Below the pieces are notes generated by a model. That model was not told the origin of the DNA. It worked only from the letters and a program-made list of their open reading frames with translations, and did no database searches. The position numbers and the translations under genes were made by a program. Below are positions 27,821-36,964 of a DNA stretch of 38,459 nucleotides, piece after piece. Each line of letters opens with the position of its first letter. Position 1 is the stretch's first letter. Source of the stretch: Lachnospiraceae bacterium (GTDB lineage: Bacteria; Bacillota; Clostridia; Lachnospirales; Lachnospiraceae); assembly GCA_022781515.1 (NCBI GenBank), contig JALETI010000021.1, positions 1 through 38,459 on the forward strand, given 5' to 3'.

Positions 27821-28916
27821 AAATCACGAGCCTCTGTTCCATGTTTCCAAAAGGGATGCTCTTCCCTGGCAGAAGGCCTGGGCCATCCGCGGCGCTGCAA
27901 TTCTGGCTGCATTGATTGTCTGCGGTGTGATTACCATGATTACAACGGGAGACAACCCGATTTCCATCTATAAAACCATTTTTCAGGGAGCTTTTGGTTC
28001 CCCGAGAAAGAGCTGGGTTTCCTGTCAGAATATCAGCATTCTGCTGCTCATCTCTCTGGCACTGACCCCTGCATTCAAAATGCGGTTCTGGAACATTGGA
28101 GGAGAAGGGCAGATACTGATGGGCGGTCTTGGCGCGGCAGCATGTATGATCTGTCTTGGCGATAAGGTTCCCGGTGCCGTTCTGATCTGTCTGATGGTTG
28201 TATCCAGTCTGACTGCCGGTGCTGTCTGGGGGCTGATTCCCGCTCTTTTCAAAGCTAAATGGAATACCAATGAAACCCTGGCGACTCTGATGATGAATTA
28301 TATCGCCATACAGCTGGTTGCATACTATATTATCAAATGGGAGGTGCCCAAAGGGTCCGGCAAAATCGGTATCATCAATCAGAACACCAATGCCGGCTGG
28401 CTCCCTCAGTTATTCGGCATGAAATATCTGCTTCCCATTGTGGTAGCAGTTGCGGCAACCGTGCTGATGTATATTTATCTGAATTACAGTAAGCAGGGAT
28501 ATGAAATTTCCGTAGTCGGGGAAAGTGAAAATACAGCCCGCTATGTGGGTATTAAGGTGGAAACGGTTATTATCCGTACCATGCTGATTTCCGGCGCACT
28601 CTGCGGTCTGGCCGGTCTGCTTCTGGTGGGCGGCATCAACCATACGATTACAACGACCATTACCGACGGACAGGGATTTACAGCGGTTATGGTTTCCTGG
28701 CTGGCGAAATTTAATCCCTTTGCCATGATCTTTACCAGTTTTCTGATCATTCTGCTGGGACGCGGTGCCGGTGGAATTTCCACTGCATTCGGTCTGAATC
28801 AGTCATTTGCTGATATTATTACAGGTATCATCCTGTTCTTCATTATCGGATGTGAGTTTTTTATCACGTATAAAATCAGCTTTCGCAAGAAAGCAGGAAA
28901 GGAGGAAACCGTCTGA
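27810..28916 (+). CDS. ABC transporter permease (nucleoside/BMP type)
   Basis: FKMRFWNIGGEGQILMGGLGAA, TNETLATLMMNYIA, GYEISVVGESENTARYVGIKV. Confidence 0.88.
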   Translation: MNNKNHEPLFHVSKRDALPWQKAWAIRGAAILAALIVCGVITMITTGDNPISIYKTIFQGAFGSPRKSWVSCQNISILLLISLALTPAFKMRFWNIGGEGQILMGGLGAAACMICLGDKVPGAVLICLMVVSSLTAGAVWGLIPALFKAKWNTNETLATLMMNYIAIQLVAYYIIKWEVPKGSGKIGIINQNTNAGWLPQLFGMKYLLPIVVAVAATVLMYIYLNYSKQGYEISVVGESENTARYVGIKVETVIIRTMLISGALCGLAGLLLVGGINHTITTTITDGQGFTAVMVSWLAKFNPFAMIFTSFLIILLGRGAGGISTAFGLNQSFADIITGIILFFIIGCEFFITYKISFRKKAGKEETV

Positions 28917-29902
28917 TGTTTGATATTGTATCATTTATTCCCCGTGCGGTCAGTCAGGGGATTCCGCTTTTGTATGGCAGTACCGGTGAAATCCTGACAG
29001 AAAAAACCGGAAACCTGAATCTGGGTATTCCCGGTGTTATGTATGTTGGTGCAATCAGCGGTGTCATCGGCTCCTTTTTCTATGAACAGAGCGGTAATAT
29101 CAATGGATTCCTTGCCATTGCCATTCCCATGCTCTGCTCGCTTGTGGGTTCTTTCCTGATGGGACTTCTGTACTGTTTCCTGACCGTTTCCCTTCGGGCC
29201 AATCAGAATGTAACCGGTCTGGCCATGACAACCTTCGGCATCGGTTTCGGTAACTTTTTCGGAGGTTCTCTGATCAAACTGACCAACAGTGATGTTCCAT
29301 CCATTGCGCTTTCCAAAACCAGTGCATATTTCAGTAAGACATTGCCTATTGCCGGCAGTACCGGCGTATTTGGAAAGCTTTTCCTTTCCTATGGTTTTCT
29401 GGCATATCTGGCGATTATAATTGCACTGCTTGCTTCTTATGTGCTGAATCATACAAGGATTGGTCTGCACCTTCGTTCTGTTGGAGAAAGTCCTTCCACA
29501 GCGGATGCAGCAGGCATTAATGTAACACTGTATAAATACGGTGCAACCTGTATCGGATGCATGATTGCCGGTCTTGGCGGTCTTTATTATGTTATGGATT
29601 ATGCCAGCGGAGTATGGTCCAATGATGCCTTTGGTGACCGTGGCTGGCTGGCCATCGCTCTGGTAATCTTCACCATCTGGAGACCCACCACAAGTATTTT
29701 TGCATCCATTCTTTTCGGTGGATTGTATATTCTGTATCTGTTCATTCCGTCCGGTATTGATCATATGGAAATGAAGGAACTGTATAAGATGATTCCTTAT
29801 ATTGTAACTCTGGTGGTACTGGTCATTACCAGTATGAGAAACAAGAGAGAGAATCAGCCTCCGGCTTCATTGGGCCTGCCCTATTTCCGGGAAGAAAGAT
29901 AG
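28916..29902 (+). CDS. ABC transporter permease (nucleoside/BMP type)
   Basis: LLYGSTGEILTEKTGNLNLGIPGVMYVGA, RIGLHLRSVGESPSTADAAGINV; overlaps upstream gene. Confidence 0.88.
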   Translation: MFDIVSFIPRAVSQGIPLLYGSTGEILTEKTGNLNLGIPGVMYVGAISGVIGSFFYEQSGNINGFLAIAIPMLCSLVGSFLMGLLYCFLTVSLRANQNVTGLAMTTFGIGFGNFFGGSLIKLTNSDVPSIALSKTSAYFSKTLPIAGSTGVFGKLFLSYGFLAYLAIIIALLASYVLNHTRIGLHLRSVGESPSTADAAGINVTLYKYGATCIGCMIAGLGGLYYVMDYASGVWSNDAFGDRGWLAIALVIFTIWRPTTSIFASILFGGLYILYLFIPSGIDHMEMKELYKMIPYIVTLVVLVITSMRNKRENQPPASLGLPYFREER

Positions 29903-29908
29903 CAGAAT

Positions 29909-30514
29909 ATGATGGAAAAACAGTTGCAGAAATTCAGACAGGATCTGTTATCCTACATGCCGGGAAATGAACAGGAAGAACAGGATAAACAGCTTATGCT
30001 GCATTATCTGGATACGGAACCGGATCTTTTTACAAGGAACAATCCGCTGGTTCATTTTACAGCCAGCGGATGGATTGTCAATCCGAAGCGATCCAAAGTT
30101 CTGATGGTATATCACAATATTTATGATTCCTGGTCATGGACAGGCGGTCATGCAGATGGAGAAATGGATCTATTGGCTGTTGCCATGAAAGAGGGGCAGG
30201 AAGAAACCGGTGCGGTTCATCTGTCCCCCATAAGCAGAGATATATTTTCCATCGAAGCACTGACAGTGGACGGCCATGTGAAGCGTGGAAAATACGTTTC
30301 TTCCCATATTCATCTGAATGTGACCTATCTGCTGCAGGCAGAGGAAACGGATACACTGATAATCAAACCGGATGAAAACAGCGGTGTTCAGTGGATTCCG
30401 GTGGGAGAAATAGAAGAAAAGGTTTCTGAACCGTGGATGATGGAACGGATTTACAGAAAACTGCTTCAGCGGATGAAAACATTCGCAAAAGAATCCTGTG
30501 AAAAACAGGAATAA
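29909..30514 (+). CDS. NUDIX hydrolase
   Basis: GGHADGEMDLLAVAMKEGQEETGA Nudix box. Confidence 0.88.
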   Translation: MMEKQLQKFRQDLLSYMPGNEQEEQDKQLMLHYLDTEPDLFTRNNPLVHFTASGWIVNPKRSKVLMVYHNIYDSWSWTGGHADGEMDLLAVAMKEGQEETGAVHLSPISRDIFSIEALTVDGHVKRGKYVSSHIHLNVTYLLQAEETDTLIIKPDENSGVQWIPVGEIEEKVSEPWMMERIYRKLLQRMKTFAKESCEKQE

Positions 30515-30537
30515 AATTGTTTGCAAGGGAGATAATT

Positions 30538-32022
30538 ATGCCTGTTTTTGATTTTAGTGCTGCCCCTTCTGCTAAGGCAGATGCAGAATGTACCTATACA
30601 ACGTTTCCTTCCAATGAGAAGAAGGCAACAGCAGAGCATCCGATTCTGCTGCTGGACAATAAAAAATGTCGATGGAAATACCATTCTACCGGTGTATTTA
30701 CCAATCCTCATAAGCGGACTTCCTTTGAATTTAAAGAAGAGGGCATTGGTGTAACAGCAGATATTCTGCAGGTGGATTCCCGATTTGTAAGCCTGATCAG
30801 ATGGCTGGGAGAAAACCGGATCAACGTGCGTCTTTCCGGTAAAAACACTGCTGATGGGTATGCTGTGTATAAAATCCGGGAAATTGGCTTCGGCGGCGGC
30901 GAAAAACTTTCTGCAGAGGATGGATTCCTGCAGTTTATGATTGAACGGCTTCTGGCAAGTCAGGCACCTGCAGAGGTTCCGGAAGATGAGGATATGGCAG
31001 AAGATGGCGACAACATGAAACTGACCAGCATCCAGAGCATTACGGATTTCCTGAATTGTGCAGGCAGAACACTGCCGGACAATGTCCGTCTCTGGGCCCG
31101 CCGCAACCTGTCTGTTGCCCGGTCCAATGAAGTGACTGCGGAAGAAAGACGGCATGCACAGCGAGCATTGTCCATTATGATGAATATTCAGTGGAAAAAT
31201 AATTATTTTGAATCCATTGATCCAGTGGAAGCACGGCGCATTCTGGATGAAGAACTGTATGGTATGGAACGTGTGAAACAGAGAATTATTGAAACCATTA
31301 TCCAGATTAATCGTACCCATACCCTTCCGGCTTATGGTCTGCTGCTGGTGGGTCCTGCCGGCACCGGTAAGTCACAGATTGCATATGCGGTTGCCCGGAT
31401 TCTGAAATTACCATGGACAACGCTGGATATGAGTTCCATTCATGATCCGGAACAGCTGACAGGCAGCTCCCGTATCTATGCCAATGCAAAGCCCGGCATT
31501 ATTATGGAAGCCTTTTCCATGGCAGGGGAGTCCAATCTGGTATTTATCATTAACGAGCTGGATAAGGCATCATCCGGCAAAGGCAACGGCAATCCTGCGG
31601 ATGTCCTGTTGACTTTACTTGATAATCTGGGATTCACCGATAACTATATGGAGTGTATGATTCCAACATCCGGTGTCTATCCCATTGCCACAGCCAATGA
31701 CAAAAGTCAGATCAGTGCACCGTTAATGTCCCGTTTTGCAGTCATTGAACTGCCGGATTACACACCGGAAGAAAAGAAAATCATTTTCTCAAAATTTGCT
31801 CTTCCGAAGGTCTTAAAGCGCATGGGACTGAAAGAAAATGAATGTGTTGTTTCGGAAAATGCCCTGGACGCTGTTGTGGACCGGTTTGCCAATACAACCG
31901 GTATTCGTGACCTGGAACAGGCTGCTGAGCATATTGCAGCAAATGCTCTTTATCAGATTGAAGTCAATCATGTGACGGAAGTTGTATTTGATGCGGAGGC
32001 AGTCAGAGAATTACTGGATTAA
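30538..32022 (+). CDS. Lon-like AAA+ ATPase lacking the Lon protease domain
   Basis: GPAGTGKSQ (Walker A), LVFIINELDKASSGKGNGNPADVLLTLLDNLGFTDNYME (Lon-like Walker B region with NE), ATANDKSQISAPLMSRFAVIELPDYTPEEKK, TTGIRDLEQAAE (sensor 2); protein ends shortly after the AAA lid. Confidence 0.75.
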   Translation: MPVFDFSAAPSAKADAECTYTTFPSNEKKATAEHPILLLDNKKCRWKYHSTGVFTNPHKRTSFEFKEEGIGVTADILQVDSRFVSLIRWLGENRINVRLSGKNTADGYAVYKIREIGFGGGEKLSAEDGFLQFMIERLLASQAPAEVPEDEDMAEDGDNMKLTSIQSITDFLNCAGRTLPDNVRLWARRNLSVARSNEVTAEERRHAQRALSIMMNIQWKNNYFESIDPVEARRILDEELYGMERVKQRIIETIIQINRTHTLPAYGLLLVGPAGTGKSQIAYAVARILKLPWTTLDMSSIHDPEQLTGSSRIYANAKPGIIMEAFSMAGESNLVFIINELDKASSGKGNGNPADVLLTLLDNLGFTDNYMECMIPTSGVYPIATANDKSQISAPLMSRFAVIELPDYTPEEKKIIFSKFALPKVLKRMGLKENECVVSENALDAVVDRFANTTGIRDLEQAAEHIAANALYQIEVNHVTEVVFDAEAVRELLD

Positions 32023-32027
32023 TGATG

Positions 32028-32063
32028 AAATCCCGATACCGCTTTTGCAGTACCGGGATTTTT
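32028..32063 (+). terminator. intrinsic terminator
   Basis: AAATCCCGATAC-CGCTTTTGCA-GTACCGGGATTTTTGT. Confidence 0.8.
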
Positions 32064-32134
32064 GTATCGTGAGGTCAGATCTTTTTGTCCGGATACTTTA
32101 CGAATACATGCACAGTATACAGAATGGAGGCTTT

Positions 32135-32965
32135 ATGTCTGAAAATCGTATCATGGAAATTGATGATTTTACTGCACCGGAGCTGGATATTTATGCCAGA
32201 TTGTCGGAAAACCAGCTTTTGCATTATTATGAACCGGAAAAGGGACTGTTTCTGGCGGAAAGTCCCAAGGTAATTGATCGTGCCCTTAATGCGGGGTATG
32301 AACCGGTGTCCTTCCTGCTGGAACAAAAACACATTACCGGAGAAGCAGCGGATATTCTGAAACGCTGTCCGGATATTCCGGTCTACACGTCCAGGCCGGA
32401 GGTTCTGGCAAAGTTGACAGGCTATCAGCTTACCAGAGGGGCGCTTTGCTGCATGCGCAGGCGTGATCTTCCGGGTGTTTCCGAAATATGCCGGTCAGCA
32501 CGGCGGATTGCTGTGCTGGAAAATGTGATGAATCCCACCAATGTGGGAGCCATCTTCCGATCGGCTGCAGCATTGAATATGGATGCGGTTTTGCTGACAC
32601 CGGGCTGCAGTGATCCCCTTTATCGACGGGCAATCCGTGTCAGTATGGGAACGGTTTTCCAGATTCCCTGGACTTATATCGGCACAAAGAAAGAACAATG
32701 GCCCAGGGATGGCATCCGTCTTCTTCATGAAATGGGATTCCGGACGGCTGCCATGGCATTGAGTGACAACTCGGTTTCCATCGATGATAAAAACCTGATG
32801 AAAGAAGAGAAACTGGCCATTATTCTGGGAACGGAAGGGGATGGTCTGGCTGCATCCACCATTGCAGACTGTGATTACACCGTAAAAATTCCCATGTCCC
32901 ACGGAGTGGATTCTCTGAATGTGGCAGCGGCCAGTGCAGTGGCATTCTGGCAGCTGGGACAATGA
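32135..32965 (+). CDS. TrmH/SpoU-family RNA 2'-O-methyltransferase
   Basis: VLENVMNPTNVGAIFRSAAALNMDAVLLTPGCSDPLYRRAIRVSMG, LAIILGTEGDGL, IPMSHGVDSLNVAAASAVAFWQL. Confidence 0.92.
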   Translation: MSENRIMEIDDFTAPELDIYARLSENQLLHYYEPEKGLFLAESPKVIDRALNAGYEPVSFLLEQKHITGEAADILKRCPDIPVYTSRPEVLAKLTGYQLTRGALCCMRRRDLPGVSEICRSARRIAVLENVMNPTNVGAIFRSAAALNMDAVLLTPGCSDPLYRRAIRVSMGTVFQIPWTYIGTKKEQWPRDGIRLLHEMGFRTAAMALSDNSVSIDDKNLMKEEKLAIILGTEGDGLAASTIADCDYTVKIPMSHGVDSLNVAAASAVAFWQLGQ

Positions 32966-32978
32966 TCGCAGACTGCGC

Positions 32979-33055
32979 ACGGATTCGAATAGGAAATTGG
33001 TTGATTCGTAAACCGAATCCGACGCCGGATCTTTGCAGGCGACGATTGGAATAAA
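32979..33055 (-). repeat. dispersed repeat, copy 2 (inverted relative to copy 1)
   Basis: Reverse complement TTCCAATCGTCGCCTGCAAAGATCCGGCGTCGGATTCGGTTTACGAATCAACCAATTTCC matches copy 1; internal CGGATTCG/CGAATCCG stem. Confidence 0.6.
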
Positions 33056-33084
33056 AGCAGACATTTTTATAAAGGGGGATGGCA

Positions 33085-34488
33085 ATGGTATTTTCCACAC
33101 CTGTTTTTTTATTTGGATTTCTGACATGGATTCTGCTGATCTATTATCTGGTGCCGGTCCGATTCCGCAATGGTGTACTTCTGCTGGGATCCTTGCTGTT
33201 TTATTTCTGGGGAGAAAGGATGTATACCATCATCATGCTGCTTTCCACAGGCATTGACTATGTTCATGGTCGGCTGGTGTCTGGTTTTCGGGAAAAGGAG
33301 CAGATGAAAAAAGCGAGGGCAGCCGTGGCTTCCTCCATGATTTTCAATCTGGGACTGCTCTTTTTCTTTAAATACTGGGATTTTCTTGCCGCCTCGCTGC
33401 AGAGTGCAGGGATTTTCTTCCTTCCGGTTCTGGGAATTCATCTGCCCATCGGTATATCCTTTTTTACATTTCAGACCATGAGTTATACCATTGACGTGTA
33501 CCGGGGGGAAGCAGAAGCACAGCGCTCCATTGTGAATTTCGGAACCTTTGTTACGCTGTTTCCCCAGCTGATTGCCGGTCCGATCATTAAATATAAGGAA
33601 ATTGGGGAACAGATCAACAACCGGAAACCGAATATCGATCAGTTTTCAGCAGGTGTTTCGGTTTTTATGATCGGTATGGCAAAGAAACTTCTGATTGCCA
33701 ACAATGTGGGACAGCTGTGGGAAGTATTCCGCGACATGCCGGTGTCAGACCTGTCATTTGCGGGAGCCTGGCTGGGGGTACTTGCTTATACCTTCCAGAT
33801 TTATTTTGATTTTTCCGGTTATTCCGACATGGCGTCCGGACTGGGAAGAATGTTCGGGTTTACCTTTCCGATGAATTTTAATTACCCTTATATGGCCGGA
33901 AGCATTACAGACTTCTGGCGCAGATGGCATATTTCCCTGTCAGGGTGGTTTCGGGAATACCTGTATATCCCGCTGGGCGGCAATCGATGCAGCAAACCCA
34001 GATGGCTGTTCAATCTGCTGGTGGTCTGGGCTGCAACCGGACTCTGGCACGGTGCCAGCTGGAATTTTCTTCTGTGGGGATTGTATTTCTGGGTACTGCT
34101 GGTGACGGAAAAACTGTTTCTGGGAAAATATCTGAGTCGATTACCGGCATTTTTTCATCAGATGTATACACTGGTTCTGGTCATGATCGGGTGGACCATA
34201 TTTGCCATTGAGGATTTTGGAAAACTGGGCCAGTATCTGAAAGTCATGTCCGGCTGCAGCGGAGCATCTTTTTCAGATTCCATGTTCCTGTATTATCTGT
34301 CTGATTACGGACTGGTGCTGCTGGCGGCGGCTGCAGCCTCTGTCCCGGTGGGAAAGAACATGTTTATGAGACTTCCTCAGAGATGCCGGAATCTGGTATC
34401 TCCTGTGCTGACAGCTCTGGCTTTGCTCATCTGTACGGCCTATCTGGTTGGAGGAACCTATAATCCATTTCTGTATTTCCGTTTCTGA
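33085..34488 (+). CDS. MBOAT-family O-acyltransferase (AlgI-like)
   Basis: MVFSTPVFLFGFLTW, LPIGISFFTFQTMSYTIDVYRG, DFWRRWHISLSGWFREYLYIPLGGNR, TGLWHGASWNFLLWG. Confidence 0.92.
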   Translation: MVFSTPVFLFGFLTWILLIYYLVPVRFRNGVLLLGSLLFYFWGERMYTIIMLLSTGIDYVHGRLVSGFREKEQMKKARAAVASSMIFNLGLLFFFKYWDFLAASLQSAGIFFLPVLGIHLPIGISFFTFQTMSYTIDVYRGEAEAQRSIVNFGTFVTLFPQLIAGPIIKYKEIGEQINNRKPNIDQFSAGVSVFMIGMAKKLLIANNVGQLWEVFRDMPVSDLSFAGAWLGVLAYTFQIYFDFSGYSDMASGLGRMFGFTFPMNFNYPYMAGSITDFWRRWHISLSGWFREYLYIPLGGNRCSKPRWLFNLLVVWAATGLWHGASWNFLLWGLYFWVLLVTEKLFLGKYLSRLPAFFHQMYTLVLVMIGWTIFAIEDFGKLGQYLKVMSGCSGASFSDSMFLYYLSDYGLVLLAAAAASVPVGKNMFMRLPQRCRNLVSPVLTALALLICTAYLVGGTYNPFLYFRF

Positions 34489-34538
34489 TCGGGAAAGGAA
34501 ATTGTGAATACAACGATAAATCTGTTTGAGGTTGATGA

Positions 34539-35654
34539 ATGAAAAGATGGAATTCTATGGTTATTACAATCCTGTTTCTCCTGTTTCTCTTTGGGATCGC
34601 AGCTTCTGGTCTGCTGCTTCCGGATCGAAAGTTTTCCCAGCTGGAAAACAGGTATTTAAAACTTCAGCCTGACTGGAGTCTGCATCGTATGATGAATGGA
34701 CTCTGGATGGATGAGATGGAGGATTATCTATCCGATCAGATCGCCGGCCGTGACCTGTGGATCTGTCTGCAGGGCTGGTCGGAACGTCTTTCCGGCAAAA
34801 AGGAAAACAATGGAGTCTATTTCGGAAAAAAAGATACATTGATATCACGGGTGGAAGAACCCAATGAAAGGTTGCTGTTTCAGAATGTGGATTACGTGAA
34901 TTCTCTGGCAGAACAGGCAGGTGTACCGGTTTCTTTCGGACTGATTCCCACAAAGGCAGCAATCTGGGCTGACAGACTGCCGGATGATGCACCAACAGCA
35001 GATGAATATGTCTGGATTCAAAAGGCCTATGGGAAAAGTAACGTACAGAATCTGGATTTTTATCAGGCACTGTATTCCCATGGGGAGGAACCTGTTTTTT
35101 ATCGGACCGATCATCACTGGACCAGTCTGGGAGCTCTTTACGGAGCGGATACAATACGAAAAGCCTGGGGACTTCCCGGTATCAGGCCGGAGGATTATCG
35201 GCCGGTGCAGGTATCGGATTCTTTTTGCGGAAGCGACTGGTCTTCGGCGGCGGCCGTGTGGACAGCACCGGATTCCGTGGAACGATATGTTTCCGATGAA
35301 GGCATTTCTGTGACGGTTTACCCCAAAGGAGAAGCGGTGGAAGGGTCCTTGTATGAAGAGGAGAGTCTTCAGAAAAAAAATCAATATGAATATTTTCTGG
35401 GAGGAAACCAGCCTCTTGCCGTCATATGCTCGTCCCATACGGATAAACCGAAGCTTTTGCTGCTGCGGGACTCCTTCAGTGACTGTATGGTGCCGTTTCT
35501 TGCGGACGCCTTCAGTGAAATTCATCTGTTTGATCTGCGATATAATCATACCAATGTCACAGACTATATCAGAGACAGGCAGATTGACCGGGTGGCAGTC
35601 ATTTATGGATTTCAGACCTTTGTGACCGATACCAATATGTCTCATGTCAATTGA
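34539..35654 (+). CDS. DHHW-family (AlgJ/AlgX-like SGNH) protein
   Basis: PVFYRTDHHWTSLGALYGA (DHHW), LLLRDSFSDCMVPFLADAF; directly downstream of MBOAT. Confidence 0.85.
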   Translation: MKRWNSMVITILFLLFLFGIAASGLLLPDRKFSQLENRYLKLQPDWSLHRMMNGLWMDEMEDYLSDQIAGRDLWICLQGWSERLSGKKENNGVYFGKKDTLISRVEEPNERLLFQNVDYVNSLAEQAGVPVSFGLIPTKAAIWADRLPDDAPTADEYVWIQKAYGKSNVQNLDFYQALYSHGEEPVFYRTDHHWTSLGALYGADTIRKAWGLPGIRPEDYRPVQVSDSFCGSDWSSAAAVWTAPDSVERYVSDEGISVTVYPKGEAVEGSLYEEESLQKKNQYEYFLGGNQPLAVICSSHTDKPKLLLLRDSFSDCMVPFLADAFSEIHLFDLRYNHTNVTDYIRDRQIDRVAVIYGFQTFVTDTNMSHVN

Positions 35655-35689
35655 CAGACTGTTTCATTCCTGATATGCGAAAAAGCCGT

Positions 35690-35845
35690 GGATGAACCGG
35701 AAGAAAATGGCATGTATGTTTTTTGAAATAATACTAGGCGAAACCAGTTCCATATGATAAACTGATAGAACACCTGTCCATTTTCAACAAGTAAATAGGA
35801 TTCCCCCACTTCAAACATCATCGATGTTAAGTGGTGGGTGAGAAA
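35690..35845 (+). mobile_element. putative orphan IS200/IS605-family end remnant
   Basis: Strong hairpin CCC-CCACTT-(CA)-AACATC-ATC-GATGTT-AAGTGG-(T)-GGG (35803-35838) plus smaller upstream hairpins; no intact tnpA/tnpB alongside. Confidence 0.5.
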
Positions 35846-35883
35846 ATGGATTTTATCAGAAATAACCATTGAAAGGAGAAAGC

Positions 35884-36381
35884 ATGAAAAAAATTGCTTC
35901 ATTGTTGTTAATCGCTGTCATGTGCATTTCACTGGCAGCATGTGGGGGAACAAAAGAGGAAAAACCGGATACCGTTGGCGGAAAGACAGCAGCACTTTTT
36001 GTGGATGAACTGAAAGCCAATGGAGAGATTTCCAATCAGGAACTTGCAGATGCGATTCTGGAAAAGTCACAATTTGAATTCGCTGCAGCATCCATGGAGG
36101 TGGAACCGGGGCTTCTGACCGGTTTCGGCAACACAGAAATCACCGGATTTCAGGATGGTGTCATGTTCGGTCCTGTAATTGGAACCATTCCTTTTATTGG
36201 TTACGTATTTACCGTTGAAGACGGAACCAATGTGGATGATTTTGTCGCACTGCTGAAAGACAATGCGGATCTTCGCTGGAATATCTGTACAGAAGCAGAA
36301 GAAATGACTGCCGAAAAGTCCGGCAGCAGGGTTCTGTTTGTCATGGGTCCTCTGTCATTCGATGAGGGAGAAACCGAATAA
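35884..36381 (+). CDS. DUF4358-like lipoprotein
   Basis: Lipobox ISLAACGG; ...LLKDNADLRWNICTEAEEMTAEKSGSRVLFVMGP resembles DUF4358 proteins found near MBOAT/DHHW genes. Confidence 0.6.
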   Translation: MKKIASLLLIAVMCISLAACGGTKEEKPDTVGGKTAALFVDELKANGEISNQELADAILEKSQFEFAAASMEVEPGLLTGFGNTEITGFQDGVMFGPVIGTIPFIGYVFTVEDGTNVDDFVALLKDNADLRWNICTEAEEMTAEKSGSRVLFVMGPLSFDEGETE

Positions 36382-36436
36382 TTTGTTCTGATATCTGCAT
36401 AAAATAGTCCATAGTATAGTATTATGGAGCAGCAGT

Positions 36437-36907
36437 ATGAAGAAAAAATGGAAATCACTGATTGTGTGTATTGCGATTCCTCTGGCAGTTGGTGCAGGGG
36501 CAGCATTTTTCACAAAAGAAAATATGGCTGTATTTGATACAGTTCAAAAGCCACCCCTTTCACCGCCGGGGTGGCTTTTTCCTGTGGTCTGGACCATACT
36601 TTACATCCTGATGGGGATTGCCTCCTGGCTGATTTACAAAGAAGCATATCGTCGTCCATATGCCGCGGATGCATTGATTCCCTACGGAATCCAGCTGTTT
36701 TTCAATTTTTTCTGGCCCATCATTTTTTTCAATTTCAGCCGATATCAGCTGGCTTTTATCTGGCTGCTGATCCTGTTATTTTTTATTGTTCGCTGTATTC
36801 AGTCCTTTGATGAATGGAATTCCACGGCGTCTGCACTTCTGGTCCCGTACATGATCTGGGTCATTTTTGCAGGCTATCTGAATCTGGGCATTGCAGTCCT
36901 GAACTGA
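36437..36907 (+). CDS. tspO: TspO/MBR family protein
   Basis: VQKPPLSPPGWLFPVVWTILYILMGIASWLIYK, QLFFNFFWPIIFF. Confidence 0.9.
   Translation: MKKKWKSLIVCIAIPLAVGAGAAFFTKENMAVFDTVQKPPLSPPGWLFPVVWTILYILMGIASWLIYKEAYRRPYAADALIPYGIQLFFNFFWPIIFFNFSRYQLAFIWLLILLFFIVRCIQSFDEWNSTASALLVPYMIWVIFAGYLNLGIAVLN
36546..36582 (+). terminator. terminator-like hairpin inside tspO CDS
   Basis: AAAAGCCACCCC-TTTCACCGCC-GGGGTGGCTTTT, perfect 12 bp, followed by TCC. Confidence 0.6.
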
Positions 36908-36964
36908 AAACGAACTGAGTAAAAACGCATCCTGCTTTTTACAGGTACCATTTCAAAGGCCGGT

